Shown piece after piece: positions 7,579-17,343 of a stretch of DNA of 64,000 nt. The notes under the pieces are model-generated. The model saw only the letters and a list, made by a program, of their open reading frames with translations. It made no database searches and had not been told where the DNA came from. The stretch is from contig NZ_JACVAJ010000001.1 in assembly GCF_014851815.1 (NCBI RefSeq), forward strand, positions 1,798,001-1,862,000, given 5' to 3'. This DNA is from Pseudoxanthomonas sp. PXM01 (GTDB taxonomy: Bacteria > Pseudomonadota > Gammaproteobacteria > Xanthomonadales > Xanthomonadaceae). Every line of letters starts with the position of its first letter. Within the stretch, counting starts at the first letter, position 1. Both the position numbers and the translations under genes were made by a program.

Positions 7579-8890
7579 CGCGCGCCAGCAGGCTGCCCGC
7601 GTACAGCGCCGCCAGCATCAGGGTAAGGCCGCCCCAGAACGTCGAATAGAAGGCCAGGTGCGTGTTCAACGGGAACACCGTCACCGCCAGCGCCAGCATC
7701 GCCGGCCGCGCGCGATCCTTGGCCTGGGGCGTGGCATAGCGCCATGCGCGCCACGCCAGCGCCGTGCCGGCCAGCCACAGCAACAGACCGATGACGCCGG
7801 TTTCGCTGAGCACCTCGAGCACGATCTGGTGGGCGTGGAATGCCGGGCCCTGGCCCCACTCCGGACGCTGGCCGGTATCCGTGGTGCAGGCGGGATAGGC
7901 CTCGCGGAAGCCACGGGCACCGACGCCATTGATCGGATGATGGACCACCATGCAGACTGCGGCAGACCAGATCTGCGCACGCCCCGACAGGGCCGTATCC
8001 ACGCCCGACTCATCGGCGGCCAGGGCCTGGGTCGTCAGCATGATGCGGTCGCGTACCTGCACGGACGACACCGAAAGCAGGGTCAACACCAGCAGGCCGG
8101 CCGCCATCACGCCCAGCATGCGGCGCAGCCCGAGCAGTCGCCAGCCGGAGGCCACCAGCACCAGCGCGTACGTGATCCATGCGGCCCGTGCGCCTGCGAG
8201 CAGGACGACGATGCCGATCGCACCCGCGGCGAGCAGCCAGCCCAGCGTCTCCAGGCGCTTCGCGGCGGCGAACAGCAGGAACGGCGACAGGCTGGCCATC
8301 ACCACGCCGAGCTTGCGATTGCACGGGCCAAGGAAGCCGCTGAGCCGGTCGATTCCCGCCACCTGCTCCAGCGTGCACATCGGCCGTCCGCTGATGAGCT
8401 GCTTCAGCTGGTCGAGCCCCCAGAACAGCGGACTGCTGCCGAAGACCACCTGCGCTATCGCATCCAGCGTCCAGATCGCCACGATGACCGCAAGCCCGTT
8501 GAAGGTCGTGCGCCTGGCGGAAGCGTTCGCCACCGATGCCGCCACCAGCCACAGGAATGGCAGGTAGCGCAGATCCACCGCCGCCTCGCGCAGCGCGCGC
8601 GGCGTGTCGACCGCATCGATCGCCGAGATCGCCTGCGGCAGCCAGTACGCGGCGAACAGCGCGCTCGTCAGCGCCCATGCGCCCCCGCTCAACAGGCGCG
8701 TGCCTCCGCGGAAGCGGCCGAGCAGCAGGCGGACGACCGCCGCCAACGCACCCAGCACCATCACCGCCTCGGCATAGCCGGGCGCGGGCCACAACGCCAC
8801 GAACGTGAGCACCCACGCCGGTGCCCAGCGCCAGCCGTGCGCGTCGCGTGGACGCGGTGTATCAGGGATCGATGGCGAGTCGGCGGTCAT
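7568..8890 (-). CDS. O-antigen ligase family protein
   Basis: A 440-residue polytopic inner-membrane protein with about ten hydrophobic segments. The large periplasmic loop has the Wzy/WaaL signature: SGRAQIWSAAVCMV, then HHPINGVGARGFREAYP and AFHAHQIVLEVLSETGVIGLL, with the conserved His of the ligase superfamily. Such proteins join an undecaprenyl-linked glycan to lipid A-core or polymerise it. The start is the ATG at 8890, which overlaps the upstream glycosyltransferase by 29 bp; longer forms would add a hydrophilic leader not seen in the family. Neighbours (glycosyltransferase, acyltransferase, Kdo transferase) support an LPS role. Confidence 0.87.
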   Translation of the reverse strand: MTADSPSIPDTPRPRDAHGWRWAPAWVLTFVALWPAPGYAEAVMVLGALAAVVRLLLGRFRGGTRLLSGGAWALTSALFAAYWLPQAISAIDAVDTPRALREAAVDLRYLPFLWLVAASVANASARRTTFNGLAVIVAIWTLDAIAQVVFGSSPLFWGLDQLKQLISGRPMCTLEQVAGIDRLSGFLGPCNRKLGVVMASLSPFLLFAAAKRLETLGWLLAAGAIGIVVLLAGARAAWITYALVLVASGWRLLGLRRMLGVMAAGLLVLTLLSVSSVQVRDRIMLTTQALAADESGVDTALSGRAQIWSAAVCMVVHHPINGVGARGFREAYPACTTDTGQRPEWGQGPAFHAHQIVLEVLSETGVIGLLLWLAGTALAWRAWRYATPQAKDRARPAMLALAVTVFPLNTHLAFYSTFWGGLTLMLAALYAGSLLARDDE

Positions 8891-10001
8891 CGGCGAGGTC
8901 GTGGTAGAGGGCGAGCGTGGCGTCCTGCATCGCGCGCAGGGTGTAGGCCGCCATCGTAGCCAATGGCGACGGCGGATGGGCGAGAACGTCCTGCACCGTG
9001 TCGAGCAGCGTGCCTTCATCGAAAGCCGGCACGGCGCCGCGCGGTTGCAGTTCGGCCAGCAGTTCGCCGACGCCGCCATGCGCCCAGCCGACGACCGGAC
9101 GTCCCACCGAAAGCGCCTCGATCACCGTGCGGCCGAAGGCTTCGGGCTTGCGCGACAGCTGCAGTACCAGGTCGCTGGCGGCATAGGCGCGGGCGATCTC
9201 TGTCGTCGGGGGCGTAATCGCGAGCGCATCGGCGAACCGGCCCCGCTGCGCTTCCGTTTCAAGATCGGCCACGTACTGCTCACGCCCGCGCTCACGCGTG
9301 CCCGGCATCCACAGGCGGGCATCCACGCCCCGGTTGCGCAGGTTGCCCAGTAGCGCGAGCGCCTCGCGGTGCCCCTTCAGGCGCGTGCCGCGTCCCGGCA
9401 ACAACAACAGCGGGCCATCGCCCGCCAGCGCGGGGTGCTGCGCCGCTGCCCAGGCGCGTGCGTCTACATCCGGGTGCGCGGCGCGCGGGAATTGCGCCGG
9501 ATCGATGCCGCGCGGAATCACCACCAGCTTGCCGGGATCCGTACGCAGGTAATGCTGAAGCAGGTAACGGCGCACCGTGTCGGATACGCAGATCACGCGT
9601 TCGCCATAGGTCATCACCGCGCTGTAGCGGCCCGGCGAATTCAACCCGTGCATGGTGGTGACGAAGCGGGGCCGCGATGCCGGCGGCATGCTACGCACCG
9701 CCCACAGGCCGATCCACGCCGGCAGGCGCGAACGCGCATGCACGATATCGGCGCCGACATCGGCGAACAGCTGCCGCAGCGCACCGGCATGACGCAATGT
9801 CAGCAGCGATTTCCGGCCGATATCGAGGGTGACATGCTCCGCGCCGGTGGCGCGCAGCGCGGGCTCCAGCCGGCCACCCGAGGACACGACCACGGCACGA
9901 TGTCCGGCGCGCACCAGCGCGTCGGCGATTTCCAGGGTGGAGCGTTCGACACCGCCGGACTCCAGCGCCGGCAGCAGCTGGACGACGGTCAGGCGGCGCA
10001 T
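8862..10001 (-). CDS. Glycosyltransferase family 4 protein
   Basis: A 379-residue GT-B glycosyltransferase. The N-terminal half has the GGVERSTLEIADALVRAGHR acceptor-side motif of GT4 enzymes and IVHARSRLPAW; the C-terminal half has the donor-binding LLLPGRGTRLKGH loop and the EX7E motif KPEAFGRTVIEALSVGRPVV (about residue 290). It leads a leftward set followed by an O-antigen ligase and a lipid A acyltransferase, so it most likely adds a sugar in LPS core or O-antigen assembly at the cytosolic face. Donor and acceptor are unknown. Confidence 0.87.
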   Translation of the reverse strand: MRRLTVVQLLPALESGGVERSTLEIADALVRAGHRAVVVSSGGRLEPALRATGAEHVTLDIGRKSLLTLRHAGALRQLFADVGADIVHARSRLPAWIGLWAVRSMPPASRPRFVTTMHGLNSPGRYSAVMTYGERVICVSDTVRRYLLQHYLRTDPGKLVVIPRGIDPAQFPRAAHPDVDARAWAAAQHPALAGDGPLLLLPGRGTRLKGHREALALLGNLRNRGVDARLWMPGTRERGREQYVADLETEAQRGRFADALAITPPTTEIARAYAASDLVLQLSRKPEAFGRTVIEALSVGRPVVGWAHGGVGELLAELQPRGAVPAFDEGTLLDTVQDVLAHPPSPLATMAAYTLRAMQDATLALYHDLADDRRLAIDP

Positions 10002-10037
10002 GGGCGATGGGCCGCGCGCGGGGCCCGCATCAGCCAG

Positions 10038-10235
10038 TCAGTCGGCCAGGACGAAGTGCGAACCGCAGTACGGGCACTGCACTTCCCCGCCCGCCGCGTC
10101 CTCGATGGCCAGGTACACCCGCGGGTGCGAGTTCCACAACGCCATCGACGGCAGCGGGCAGCTCAGCGGCAGGTCGGCGCGCGACACGGTGTAGCGCTTC
10201 TCGGCATTGGCGGGCGCGGTGGCGGTCTGGCTCAT
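10038..10235 (-). CDS. Zinc-finger domain-containing protein (zf-CHCC type)
   Basis: A 65-residue protein with the C-terminal zinc ribbon of the zf-CHCC family, whose eukaryotic member is complex I subunit NDUFS6. Ligands seen are Cys in LPLSCPLPS, His in WNSHPRVYLAI, and CPYCGSHF. The bacterial function is not known. It lies 36 bp before the glycosyltransferase, in the same direction, and may be co-transcribed. No signal peptide. Confidence 0.82.
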   Translation of the reverse strand: MSQTATAPANAEKRYTVSRADLPLSCPLPSMALWNSHPRVYLAIEDAAGGEVQCPYCGSHFVLAD

Positions 10236-10312
10236 GGCGGTGCGGGCAGTCGTCGAACGAGGCGACCAGTCTACCAGCCGGCGCCGGGGTGCCCAAGGAA
10301 CGGGCCTTCCAC

Positions 10313-10349
10313 CAAGAAAAACGCCGCCCGGCGTAAGCGGGGCGGCGAG
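10313..10349 (-). terminator. Intrinsic terminator after the yceI gene
   Basis: Read on the minus strand, CGCCGCCC pairs with GGGCGGCG across a ten-base loop and is followed by TTTTTCTT. It stands about 50 bp after the YceI stop, and separates it from the small zinc-finger gene. Confidence 0.8.
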
Positions 10350-10398
10350 TCCTTGCTGGCGGGATCCGGCGGGGGGAGGAGCGCCGGATCGCAGCGGA

Positions 10399-10977
10399 TT
10401 ACTTCTTCGCGTCGGCCGTGGCTTCGGTGGTGATCTTCAGCGCGACCTCGTCGCTGACCATCGGGGCGTACGCGCCCACGCCGAAATCGCTGCGCTTCAC
10501 GGTGGCGGTGGCATCGAAGCCGATCGCCGGCACCTTCTTCATCGGGTGCTCGCCGGCCTTGTTCAGGGTGACGTCCAGGACGACCGGCTTGGTGATGCCC
10601 TTGATGGTCAGGTCGCCGGTGACCTTCAGCTTGCCTTCGCCCGCAGCTTCCACCTTGGTGCTCTTGAAGGTCGCGGACGGGTACTTGGCGGCATCGAACC
10701 ACTTGTCGCCGGTGAGGTGATCGTAGAACTGGTCGGCCAGCGCGCTCAGGCCGGTCAGCGGCAGCGTGACCTGCACGCTGGACTTGGACACGTCGGCGGC
10801 GTCGTACACCAGGGTGCCGTCGGCCTGGCCGAAGTTGGCGCTCGGATTGGAGAAGCCGAAATGGTTCCAGCTGGCCAGCACGTTGGTGTGGCCGGGGTCG
10901 AGCTTGTAGGTCACCGGCGCAGCGAAGGCCGAACCGGCGAACGCGAACAGGGCGGCAACGAGCAGGGTCTTGCGCAT
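10399..10977 (-). CDS. YceI family periplasmic protein
   Basis: A 192-residue secreted protein of the YceI lipocalin-like fold, which binds polyisoprenoid-type lipids in the periplasm. Signal peptide MRKTLLVAALFAFAGSAFA is cut before APVTYKLDP. The conserved opening DPGHTNVLASWNHFGFS and the middle block GDLTIKGITKPVVLDVTLN are present. The start has a GGAGA site 6 bp upstream. It follows a nitroreductase gene by 25 bp and is ended by its own terminator, so the two probably form a bicistronic unit. Confidence 0.9.
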   Translation of the reverse strand: MRKTLLVAALFAFAGSAFAAPVTYKLDPGHTNVLASWNHFGFSNPSANFGQADGTLVYDAADVSKSSVQVTLPLTGLSALADQFYDHLTGDKWFDAAKYPSATFKSTKVEAAGEGKLKVTGDLTIKGITKPVVLDVTLNKAGEHPMKKVPAIGFDATATVKRSDFGVGAYAPMVSDEVALKITTEATADAKK

Positions 10978-11002
10978 GGGGATGTCTCCGGGTGGTGGGG
11001 TG

Positions 11003-11590
11003 TCAGAGGATGCGTGCGGCTTCGTCGAAGCCCAGGCGCGGGGAACGCGGGAAAATGCTGGACGGATCGCCATGGCCCAGGTTGACCAGGATGTCGGACT
11101 TGATGGCGGTGCCTGCGAAGAACGCTTCGTCGACCTTCTCGGCGTCGAAACCGGTCATCGGGCCGGCATCCAGGCCCAGCGCACGTGCGGCGACGATCAG
11201 GTAAGCCGCCTGCAGGCTGGCGTTGCGCAGCGCGGGCTTGAAGCGGTTGTCGCGCGGGCCGTCGAACCAGGCCTTGGCGTCGGTATGCGGGAACAGGAAC
11301 GGCAGCTTCTCGTGGAAGTCCTCGTCACGGGCGATGATGACGGTAACCGGGGCTTCCATCGTCTTCTTGTAGTTGCCTTCGGACAGCGCCGGGCCCAGCT
11401 TGGCCTTGGCCTCGGCCGACTTCACGAACACGAAGCGTGCCGGCGTGGTGTTGGCCTGGGTCGGACCGAACTTGAGCAGGTCGTACAGCTGGCGCAGGGT
11501 GTCGTCGCTGACCTCGCCGGTAAACGCGTTGTAGGTGCGGGCGGTGCGGAACAACTGGTCGAGCGAGGCGGCATCGAGGGCGTGGGACAT
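11003..11590 (-). CDS. Nitroreductase family protein (RutE/HadB-like)
   Basis: A 195-residue FMN-dependent oxidoreductase of the nitroreductase family. The length and the segments [57 protein letters not shown] and [20 protein letters not shown] match the RutE-like branch (3-hydroxypropionate dehydrogenase / malonic semialdehyde reductase). No rut pathway genes are near, so the natural substrate is open. It is cytosolic and transcribed with the downstream yceI gene. Confidence 0.87.
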   Translation of the reverse strand: MSHALDAASLDQLFRTARTYNAFTGEVSDDTLRQLYDLLKFGPTQANTTPARFVFVKSAEAKAKLGPALSEGNYKKTMEAPVTVIIARDEDFHEKLPFLFPHTDAKAWFDGPRDNRFKPALRNASLQAAYLIVAARALGLDAGPMTGFDAEKVDEAFFAGTAIKSDILVNLGHGDPSSIFPRSPRLGFDEAARIL

Positions 11591-11713
11591 GGGTTACCTG
11601 TCGCGAGGAAGGGAAGCACGTCGCGGCGGCACGGGCCGGCGCATCGGACGGGCAGTGTAGAGTGTCCTGACCATGGCAATATCCAATCGACCCGGAACGG
11701 ATTGTTTTAACCG

Positions 11714-12688
11714 GTGGAACAAACAAGCCCCCTCCCGTCCGATTCCCGCGGTCTCTGCACGCTGACCGATGGACACGCCGGCAACCTACGCCAGGCGCAG
11801 TCGCTGGCGCGTGCACTGGGCGGCGAAGCACGCGACCTGATACTCGCACCGCGTGCGCCCTGGCGCTGGTTGGCACCGCGCCTGCTGCCGGGCGCGACAC
11901 AGGGTCTCGGGCCGGCCTTCGATCAACTGCAGCGGCGGCCACCCACCCTGGCCATCGGCTGTGGTCGCCAGGCGGCGCTGGCCACGCGGCTTCTGCGCGC
12001 GCGTGGCAGCCGCGTCGTGCAGATCCTCGACCCGCGCATCGATCCATCGCATTGGGACCTGGTCATCGCGCCGGAGCACGACGGGCTCACCGGTCCGAAC
12101 ATTCTCACCCTGCTCGGCAGCCTGAATCCGGTCGACGATGCGTGGCTGGCCGACGCGCGCACCGCATTTCCCGCATTCGCAGCCCTGCCCTCGCCTCGCA
12201 CGGCAGTGCTGCTCGGCGGCGACAGTGCGCACTACCGGTTCGATACGGACGCGTTCGCACGGCTCACGATCCTGCTCGATGACCTGACGGCGGATGGCAG
12301 CCTACTGGTCACCACCTCACGACGCACGCAACCCACGGTGATCGACGCCGTGCGCCGGCGCTGGGCACAACGGCCGCATACGCTCCTGTGGTGCGATCCG
12401 TCCGACGGCCCGAATCCTTACGCCGGCCTGCTGGGTTGGGCAGAGCGCATCGTCTGCACACCGGAGTCGGTGAACATGGTGTCGGAGGCCTGCGGCACGC
12501 GGGCCCCCGTGCTGGTGTTCGAACCGGGCCGCGTCAGCGGGCGTCCGCGTCGTTTCCTCGATGCACTGAGAGATCGCGGACGCATCCACGACCTGGCTGG
12601 AGCCCCGACGCTGTTCGATGGAGAGCCATTGCGGGAGACGGCACGCGTGGCAGCAGAGGTTCGAAAGCGCCTGGCCATGCCGGCATGA
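11714..12688 (+). CDS. ELM1/GtrOC1 family putative nucleoside-diphosphate-sugar glycosyltransferase
   Basis: A 324-residue protein of the ELM1 (DUF1022) family. The N-terminal signature LCTLTDGHAGNLRQAQSLA, the middle HWDLVIAPEHDGLTGPNILT and the C-terminal VCTPESVNMVSEACGTRAPV (a GT-B-like donor loop) are clear. In alpha- and gammaproteobacteria this family often lies with LPS genes, and some members are called mitochondrial-fission ELM1-like from the plant homologue. The start codon is GTG at 11714; ATG at 11768 would remove part of the signature and is rejected. It overlaps the next gene by 4 bp (ATGA). Confidence 0.8.
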   Translation: MEQTSPLPSDSRGLCTLTDGHAGNLRQAQSLARALGGEARDLILAPRAPWRWLAPRLLPGATQGLGPAFDQLQRRPPTLAIGCGRQAALATRLLRARGSRVVQILDPRIDPSHWDLVIAPEHDGLTGPNILTLLGSLNPVDDAWLADARTAFPAFAALPSPRTAVLLGGDSAHYRFDTDAFARLTILLDDLTADGSLLVTTSRRTQPTVIDAVRRRWAQRPHTLLWCDPSDGPNPYAGLLGWAERIVCTPESVNMVSEACGTRAPVLVFEPGRVSGRPRRFLDALRDRGRIHDLAGAPTLFDGEPLRETARVAAEVRKRLAMPA

Positions 12689-13245
12689 GCGCCGACGCGT
12701 CCCTTTATCCGGTTCGTCTCCGATGGGCAGGCCAGGAGTACCTGGTGTTGTGGGTGACCGGCATCGAAGGCACTTCCGGCCTGGATGCGATCGACCACCT
12801 GGTGTGCGATGGCCATCGACGCATCTCGATCTTCGACCCCGCCACGCTGGCAAGGGACGCCATGGCCAATCGCGTTGCCTGGAGCGAGGAGCACCGGGTG
12901 GACCTGGATGATGTCGATGGACGACTCAATGGCCTCAGTGGGCGTGACGTGCTGCGCCAGGACTGCACTGCGTTCCTGCACGCATGGAACATGCTCGATG
13001 ACATCGCGGCCACGGTGCGGGGCCCCGCGCTCGACACATCCAAGGCGATGAAGTGCGACGCGGTGCTTTGGGACGTCTACGACATGATCTTCCAGGCCAG
13101 TCTCGGCACGGGCAAGGACGATCCCGATATCGTCAGTCCCGACCTGTTCTGGAGCCATGACGACGCCGTGGCGCTCGCACACGGTCTGCGTGAACTGATC
13201 GATGTGGGGATGGGGGCGTTGCGGGGCCCGACCGGCGTCCACTGA
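12685..13245 (+). CDS. Hypothetical protein coupled to the ELM1-type gene
   Basis: I do not recognise this 186-residue soluble protein. It has no signal peptide or membrane segment and is rich in acidic and Trp residues (LRWAGQEYLVLWVTGIEG, CDAVLWDVYDMIFQASLG). The start ATG overlaps the upstream stop as ATGA, so it is translationally coupled to the ELM1 gene. Codon use is like its neighbours. It faces glnE tail to tail across 48 bp. A role alongside the glycosyltransferase is a guess from position. Confidence 0.7.
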   Translation: MSADASLYPVRLRWAGQEYLVLWVTGIEGTSGLDAIDHLVCDGHRRISIFDPATLARDAMANRVAWSEEHRVDLDDVDGRLNGLSGRDVLRQDCTAFLHAWNMLDDIAATVRGPALDTSKAMKCDAVLWDVYDMIFQASLGTGKDDPDIVSPDLFWSHDDAVALAHGLRELIDVGMGALRGPTGVH

Positions 13246-13293
13246 ACCGTGATGTCCGCGGCGCGCGGAAGCACGTGGCTGGCCACGCCAGGC

Positions 13294-16110
13294 TCAGGGC
13301 GACGACGCGACGTCCAATCCGTGCGCGGCCGTCGTCCGCATCACCACCGCACGCGCCATCGCCAGTGCGGCGTTCTCGACGACCAGCCTCGGACGCCGGT
13401 CCAGCGTGCAGGCCAGACCTTCGGCGACGAAGGTGGCATGCACCGCATCGAGCGCACTGGCTTCTTCCGGAGTCAGCGCCCCCTCGGCCGCCAGCGACGC
13501 GATCAGGCGCGGCGTATCCCGCGGCAACAACAAGGCGGGTTGCGCCATGGCATCGCGCAGGACCAGGTACTGGATCAGGAATTCCAGGTCGACCAGGCCA
13601 CCGGCGCCCTGCTTCAAATCGAAGCGCGCGACGTCGCTGCGGTCGAGTTCGGAACGCATGCGTCCGCGCATCTTCACCACGTCGTCGCGCAGGACGTCGA
13701 CATCGCGCGACCGCGCCAGCGTCGCGGCCCGGATGTCTTCGAACGTCTGAAGCAGCGAGGCATCGCCGGCGACGCCACGCGCACGCACCAGTGCCTGGTG
13801 TTCCCAGGTCCAGGCGCGCTCGCGCTGGTACTCGGTGAAGCTGGCCAGCGACGACACCAGCAGGCCTTTCGCGCCGTCCGGGCGCAGCCGGACGTCCACG
13901 TCGTAGAGCCGTCCCGCCGCGGTCACGGCACCAAGCAGCGCGACGACCTTCTGGGCCAGCCTGGCGTACCAGCGACCGGCTTCCATCGGCCGCTTGCCAT
14001 CCGATTCCGCCTCGGCCGGCGCATCGAACAGGAACACCAGGTCGAGATCCGAACCGAAGCCGAGCTCCTCGCCCCCCAGGCTGCCATAACCGATCACCGC
14101 GAACCGTCCTGCGGCAACGATGCCGTGCGAGGCGGCGACATCGCGCGTGGCGACCTGCACGACCACGCGGACGACCTCGTCCGCCAGCCAGCCCAGCTGG
14201 CGCACGCTGTCGCGCGCGGACTGACGGCCATCGAGCGCGGCCAACGCGACGCGGAAACTCAGCGCCAGACGGCGCTCGTTGAGCACGCGCAGGCAGGTCT
14301 CCGGATCCTCCTCGACCAGTGCGGCCTCGCACTCGGTCCGCAATTCGTCGCGGTCCGGCATCGGCCCGGAGACGCGCGTGTCGAGCAGCTCGTCCAGCAG
14401 CAGCGGATAGTGCGCCAGGCGTTCGGACAGCAGCGCACTGCGCGCCAGCACGTCGACCAGGCGGCCCAATGCGCTGGGCTGCTCGTCGAGCAGCGCGAGG
14501 TAGCTGGCGCGGCGCAGGACGGCCTGCAGCAGCGACAGCACCCGGCGCAACGCGGCATCCGGCTGTGACGACCGCGCGCAGGCGTCGAGCAGGGCCGGCA
14601 CCACGCGATCCAATCGCGCGCGCGCGCCGTCGGACAAGGCACGCACGCCACTGAATTGCGCGAACTCACGCAACGCACCATCGGCACTGCCCGCGTCCGC
14701 GAAACCCGACGCCGCCAGCGTGCCCGCTTCCCCACCGTCGGGCAGCGCGCGCCAGTACAGCGCCAGTGCGTCGGGCGCGGTGTCGCGCTGGCGCGGCGCC
14801 AGCAGTTCGGCGAACTCGGCGGCAACGCGCGCGCGTTGCACGTCCAACGCGGCACGCAGGCTGTCCCAGTCCGGATAGTCGAGGCCTCGCGCGATGCGAT
14901 GCCGGTCCAGTGGATCCTCCGGCAGCGCATGCGTCTGTGCGTCGCGCAGCATCTGCAGGCGATTCTCCAGTCGACGCAGGAAGCGATAGGCCTGCATCAG
15001 CGCATCGCCTTCCTCGACCGAGACCTGTCGGGCAGCGACCAGTGCCGGCAACGCGACGCGCAGGCGGCGTTCACGCAAGGCCGGTTCGCGACCGCCCCGG
15101 ATCAACTGCAGCGCCTGCGCCAGGAATTCGATCTCGCGGATCCCACCCGGTCCACGCTTGATGTCGTCCGCCAGTTCGCAGCGCGCGACTTCGGCAGCGA
15201 TGGCGGCTTTCATCTCACGCAGACCGTCGAGCGCGGTGTAGTCCAGGTAGCGGCGATAGACGAACGGGCGCAGCGATTCCAGCCAGCGTTCGCCAGCATC
15301 GATATCACCGGCCACCGCGCGCGCCTTCAACCACGCATAGCGCTCCCAGTCGCGGCCTTCGCGCTGGAAGTACTGGTCCATGCCGGCGAACGACAGCGCG
15401 ACGCGACCGGCATTGCCGAAGGGGCGCAAGCGCAGGTCGACGCGATGGCAGAAGCCGTCGACGGTCGGTTCGTCCAGCAGTTTCGCCAGCCGCTGGCCCA
15501 GCCGCATGAAGTAGTCCTCGGCAGCGAGCGACCGCGCACCATCGGATTCGCCACCCTGCGGATACGCATAGACCAGGTCGATGTCGGACGAGAAATTCAG
15601 TTCGCCACCGCCCAGCTTGCCCAGCCCGAACACCACCAGCCGCTGCGCGCTGCCGTCCGGCGCGCGCACCACGCCGTGGCGTTGCGCGAACTCCGCTTCC
15701 AGAGCCTCCAGCCCGGTCTGCAGGCAGACCTCGGCCAGGCGCGTGGTGCCGGCCAGCGTGTCGTCGACGGCGTCCAGCCCGTGCACGTCGCGCCATACGA
15801 GGCGCGTCGATTCGGCGGTGCGGTAACGACGCAGCAGCTCGGGCCATTGCACCGTGTTGTCGGTCGTCAGTGCGGGCACCGGCCATGGCGCGACACCGTC
15901 GTCGCGGAGCAGTGCGGTCAGCAGGTCGGGCTGGCGACGCAGGGTTTCGAGCGCCAGGTCGCTCGTGGCGATCACGCGCGACACGCGGCCGACGTGGTTC
16001 GTATCGGCGAGCAGTCCCTCCACGTCGGCGGACACGGCGCGGAGGCGCGCCAGGCCGCGTTCGATCAGGGCATCGCGTTCGGTGTCGAGGGACAGGGTCG
16101 CGTCATTCAT
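13294..16110 (-). CDS. glnE: Bifunctional glutamine synthetase adenylyltransferase / adenylyl-removing enzyme
   Basis: A 938-residue cytosolic enzyme that attaches and removes AMP on glutamine synthetase in response to PII. It has two nucleotidyltransferase domains. The N-terminal de-adenylylating one carries [20 protein letters not shown] (about residues 165-185), and the C-terminal adenylylating one carries [20 protein letters not shown] near residue 670, each with the catalytic acidic SDxD. Total length fits. The ATG at 16110 (MNDATLSLD) is chosen; an upstream Met at about 16131 is possible. An inverted-repeat element lies in the spacer to lipB. Confidence 0.95.
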   Translation of the reverse strand: MNDATLSLDTERDALIERGLARLRAVSADVEGLLADTNHVGRVSRVIATSDLALETLRRQPDLLTALLRDDGVAPWPVPALTTDNTVQWPELLRRYRTAESTRLVWRDVHGLDAVDDTLAGTTRLAEVCLQTGLEALEAEFAQRHGVVRAPDGSAQRLVVFGLGKLGGGELNFSSDIDLVYAYPQGGESDGARSLAAEDYFMRLGQRLAKLLDEPTVDGFCHRVDLRLRPFGNAGRVALSFAGMDQYFQREGRDWERYAWLKARAVAGDIDAGERWLESLRPFVYRRYLDYTALDGLREMKAAIAAEVARCELADDIKRGPGGIREIEFLAQALQLIRGGREPALRERRLRVALPALVAARQVSVEEGDALMQAYRFLRRLENRLQMLRDAQTHALPEDPLDRHRIARGLDYPDWDSLRAALDVQRARVAAEFAELLAPRQRDTAPDALALYWRALPDGGEAGTLAASGFADAGSADGALREFAQFSGVRALSDGARARLDRVVPALLDACARSSQPDAALRRVLSLLQAVLRRASYLALLDEQPSALGRLVDVLARSALLSERLAHYPLLLDELLDTRVSGPMPDRDELRTECEAALVEEDPETCLRVLNERRLALSFRVALAALDGRQSARDSVRQLGWLADEVVRVVVQVATRDVAASHGIVAAGRFAVIGYGSLGGEELGFGSDLDLVFLFDAPAEAESDGKRPMEAGRWYARLAQKVVALLGAVTAAGRLYDVDVRLRPDGAKGLLVSSLASFTEYQRERAWTWEHQALVRARGVAGDASLLQTFEDIRAATLARSRDVDVLRDDVVKMRGRMRSELDRSDVARFDLKQGAGGLVDLEFLIQYLVLRDAMAQPALLLPRDTPRLIASLAAEGALTPEEASALDAVHATFVAEGLACTLDRRPRLVVENAALAMARAVVMRTTAAHGLDVASSP

Positions 16111-16160
16111 GGCGACCGATTGTGGCATGGGCCCGGCTCGGCGCACGCGACTGCCCCGAC

Positions 16161-16296
16161 GTGGGAGCGACGTGAGTCGCGATGCGACAAAGTTTCGAAG
16201 GCATCCATGCACGAGGCGCCCTGACCCAGGCCGCGTCCGCTTCACCTTCGGTTGCAAGGTTTCCGGGAAAGCCTTCGCGACTTACGTCGCTCCCAC
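16161..16296. repeat. Inverted-repeat element, GGAGCGACGTGAGTCGCGA family, copy 2
   Basis: A 22 bp arm, GTGGGAGCGACGTGAGTCGC plus GA, at 16161-16182 is repeated inverted at 16275-16296 (21 of 22 positions) with 92 bp between. It fills the spacer between glnE and lipB. The arm core is shared with the elements at 3091-3186 and 58380-58449. Confidence 0.85.
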
Positions 16297-16308
16297 AACC
16301 TGCCTGCG

Positions 16309-16968
16309 CTACGCGGCTTCGGAGAGATCCGGCAACACGGCTTCGCGCTGCAGCGACAGGCCGAACTGGTCCGCCATGTGCTTCAGCAGCACAGGCTTCA
16401 CCTGATCCATGCCGGACGGCCCACCGAGATCGGCGAGCGAGACGACCTGCAGGCCCTGGTAGCCGCAGGGATTGATGCGGTGGAACGGTTCCAGGTCCAT
16501 CGCGATATTGAACGCGAGCCCATGGAACGTGCAGCCATGGCGCACGCGGATGCCGAGCGCGCCGATCTTGGCGCCCGCCACGTAAACGCCGGGTGCACCG
16601 TCCTTGCGCGCGGCCTCGATATTCCATTCGGCGAGCGTGTCGATCATCGCCTGCTCGATCTTGCAAACGTAGTCGCGCACGCCGACTTTCAGGCGCTTCA
16701 GGTCGAACAGCGGGTACGCCACGATCTGGCCGGGGCCGTGGTAGGTCACCTGGCCGCCGCGATCGACGTGGATCACCGGGATGTCGCCTGCCGCCAGCAC
16801 GTGCTCGGGCTTGCCGGCCTGGCCGAGGGTGAACACCGGATCGTGCTCGACCAGCCACAGCTCATCGGGCGTGTCGTCGATGCGCGCATCGGTGAAGCGT
16901 TGCATCGCGCGCCAGACCGGCTCGTACGGCTGACGGCCGAGCTCGCGGACGATGCAGGTCGCCGTCAC
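16309..16968 (-). CDS. lipB: Lipoyl(octanoyl) transferase
   Basis: A 219-residue LipB that moves octanoate from acyl carrier protein to lipoyl domains of the 2-oxoacid dehydrogenases and GcvH in the cytosol. The conserved [20 protein letters not shown] and the catalytic pair, Lys in [11 protein letters not shown] and Cys in INPCGYQGL, are all present. The start is a GTG. The copy at 16968 overlaps the upstream ybeD stop as GTGA; another GTG at 16977 would add three residues. The ybeD-lipB pair is the same as in E. coli. Confidence 0.92.
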   Translation of the reverse strand: MTATCIVRELGRQPYEPVWRAMQRFTDARIDDTPDELWLVEHDPVFTLGQAGKPEHVLAAGDIPVIHVDRGGQVTYHGPGQIVAYPLFDLKRLKVGVRDYVCKIEQAMIDTLAEWNIEAARKDGAPGVYVAGAKIGALGIRVRHGCTFHGLAFNIAMDLEPFHRINPCGYQGLQVVSLADLGGPSGMDQVKPVLLKHMADQFGLSLQREAVLPDLSEAA

Positions 16969-17243
16969 AGCGTCCACTTCACTTCGGGATGGTCGCGCAG
17001 CGCTTCATGGGCGGCGTCGTACTGCGCGCGGTCGTTGGCCTGGAAGCGGATGCGCACGGACACGTACTTGCCGTTGGCCGAATGCTTCCAGCTGATGTCT
17101 TCATGCAGGACTTCGACGCCTTTCGATTCCAGCAGGCGCGGGAGTTCGGTTTCCAGACCGGTGCCGGCCGTGCCCATGGCGCTGAGCTCGAAGGTGCCGG
17201 GGAACTGGAAGCCGTGTTCGGGGTTGTCGGATTTGATTTCCAT
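16965..17243 (-). CDS. ybeD: DUF493 family protein YbeD
   Basis: A 92-residue small cytosolic protein of the DUF493 family with a ferredoxin-like (ACT-type) fold. Typical segments are [30 protein letters not shown] and the C-terminal [14 protein letters not shown]. coli YbeD is a likely regulatory partner of LipB-related metabolism, though its exact role is unsettled. The start at 17243 ([11 protein letters not shown]) is the usual one; the longer upstream reading crosses a terminator hairpin and is rejected. Confidence 0.88.
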   Translation of the reverse strand: MEIKSDNPEHGFQFPGTFELSAMGTAGTGLETELPRLLESKGVEVLHEDISWKHSANGKYVSVRIRFQANDRAQYDAAHEALRDHPEVKWTL

Positions 17244-17295
17244 CCCCGGATTATTGGGACGCCGGCGGCGAAAGCCAAGCCGATGCCATCCCGGA

Positions 17296-17326
17296 ACGAC
17301 GAAGGGCCGCTTGCGCGGCCCTTCGT
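17296..17326 (-). terminator. Terminator after the CsgG-like gene
   Basis: A perfect 10 bp stem (GAAGGGCCGC and GCGGCCCTTC) with a TTGC loop at 17301-17324. Read leftward it ends in GTCGTT. It lies 18-48 bp after the stop of the CsgG-like gene and before ybeD, so it should separate the two. Confidence 0.72.
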
Positions 17327-17343
17327 TCACACAGTGACGCGGC

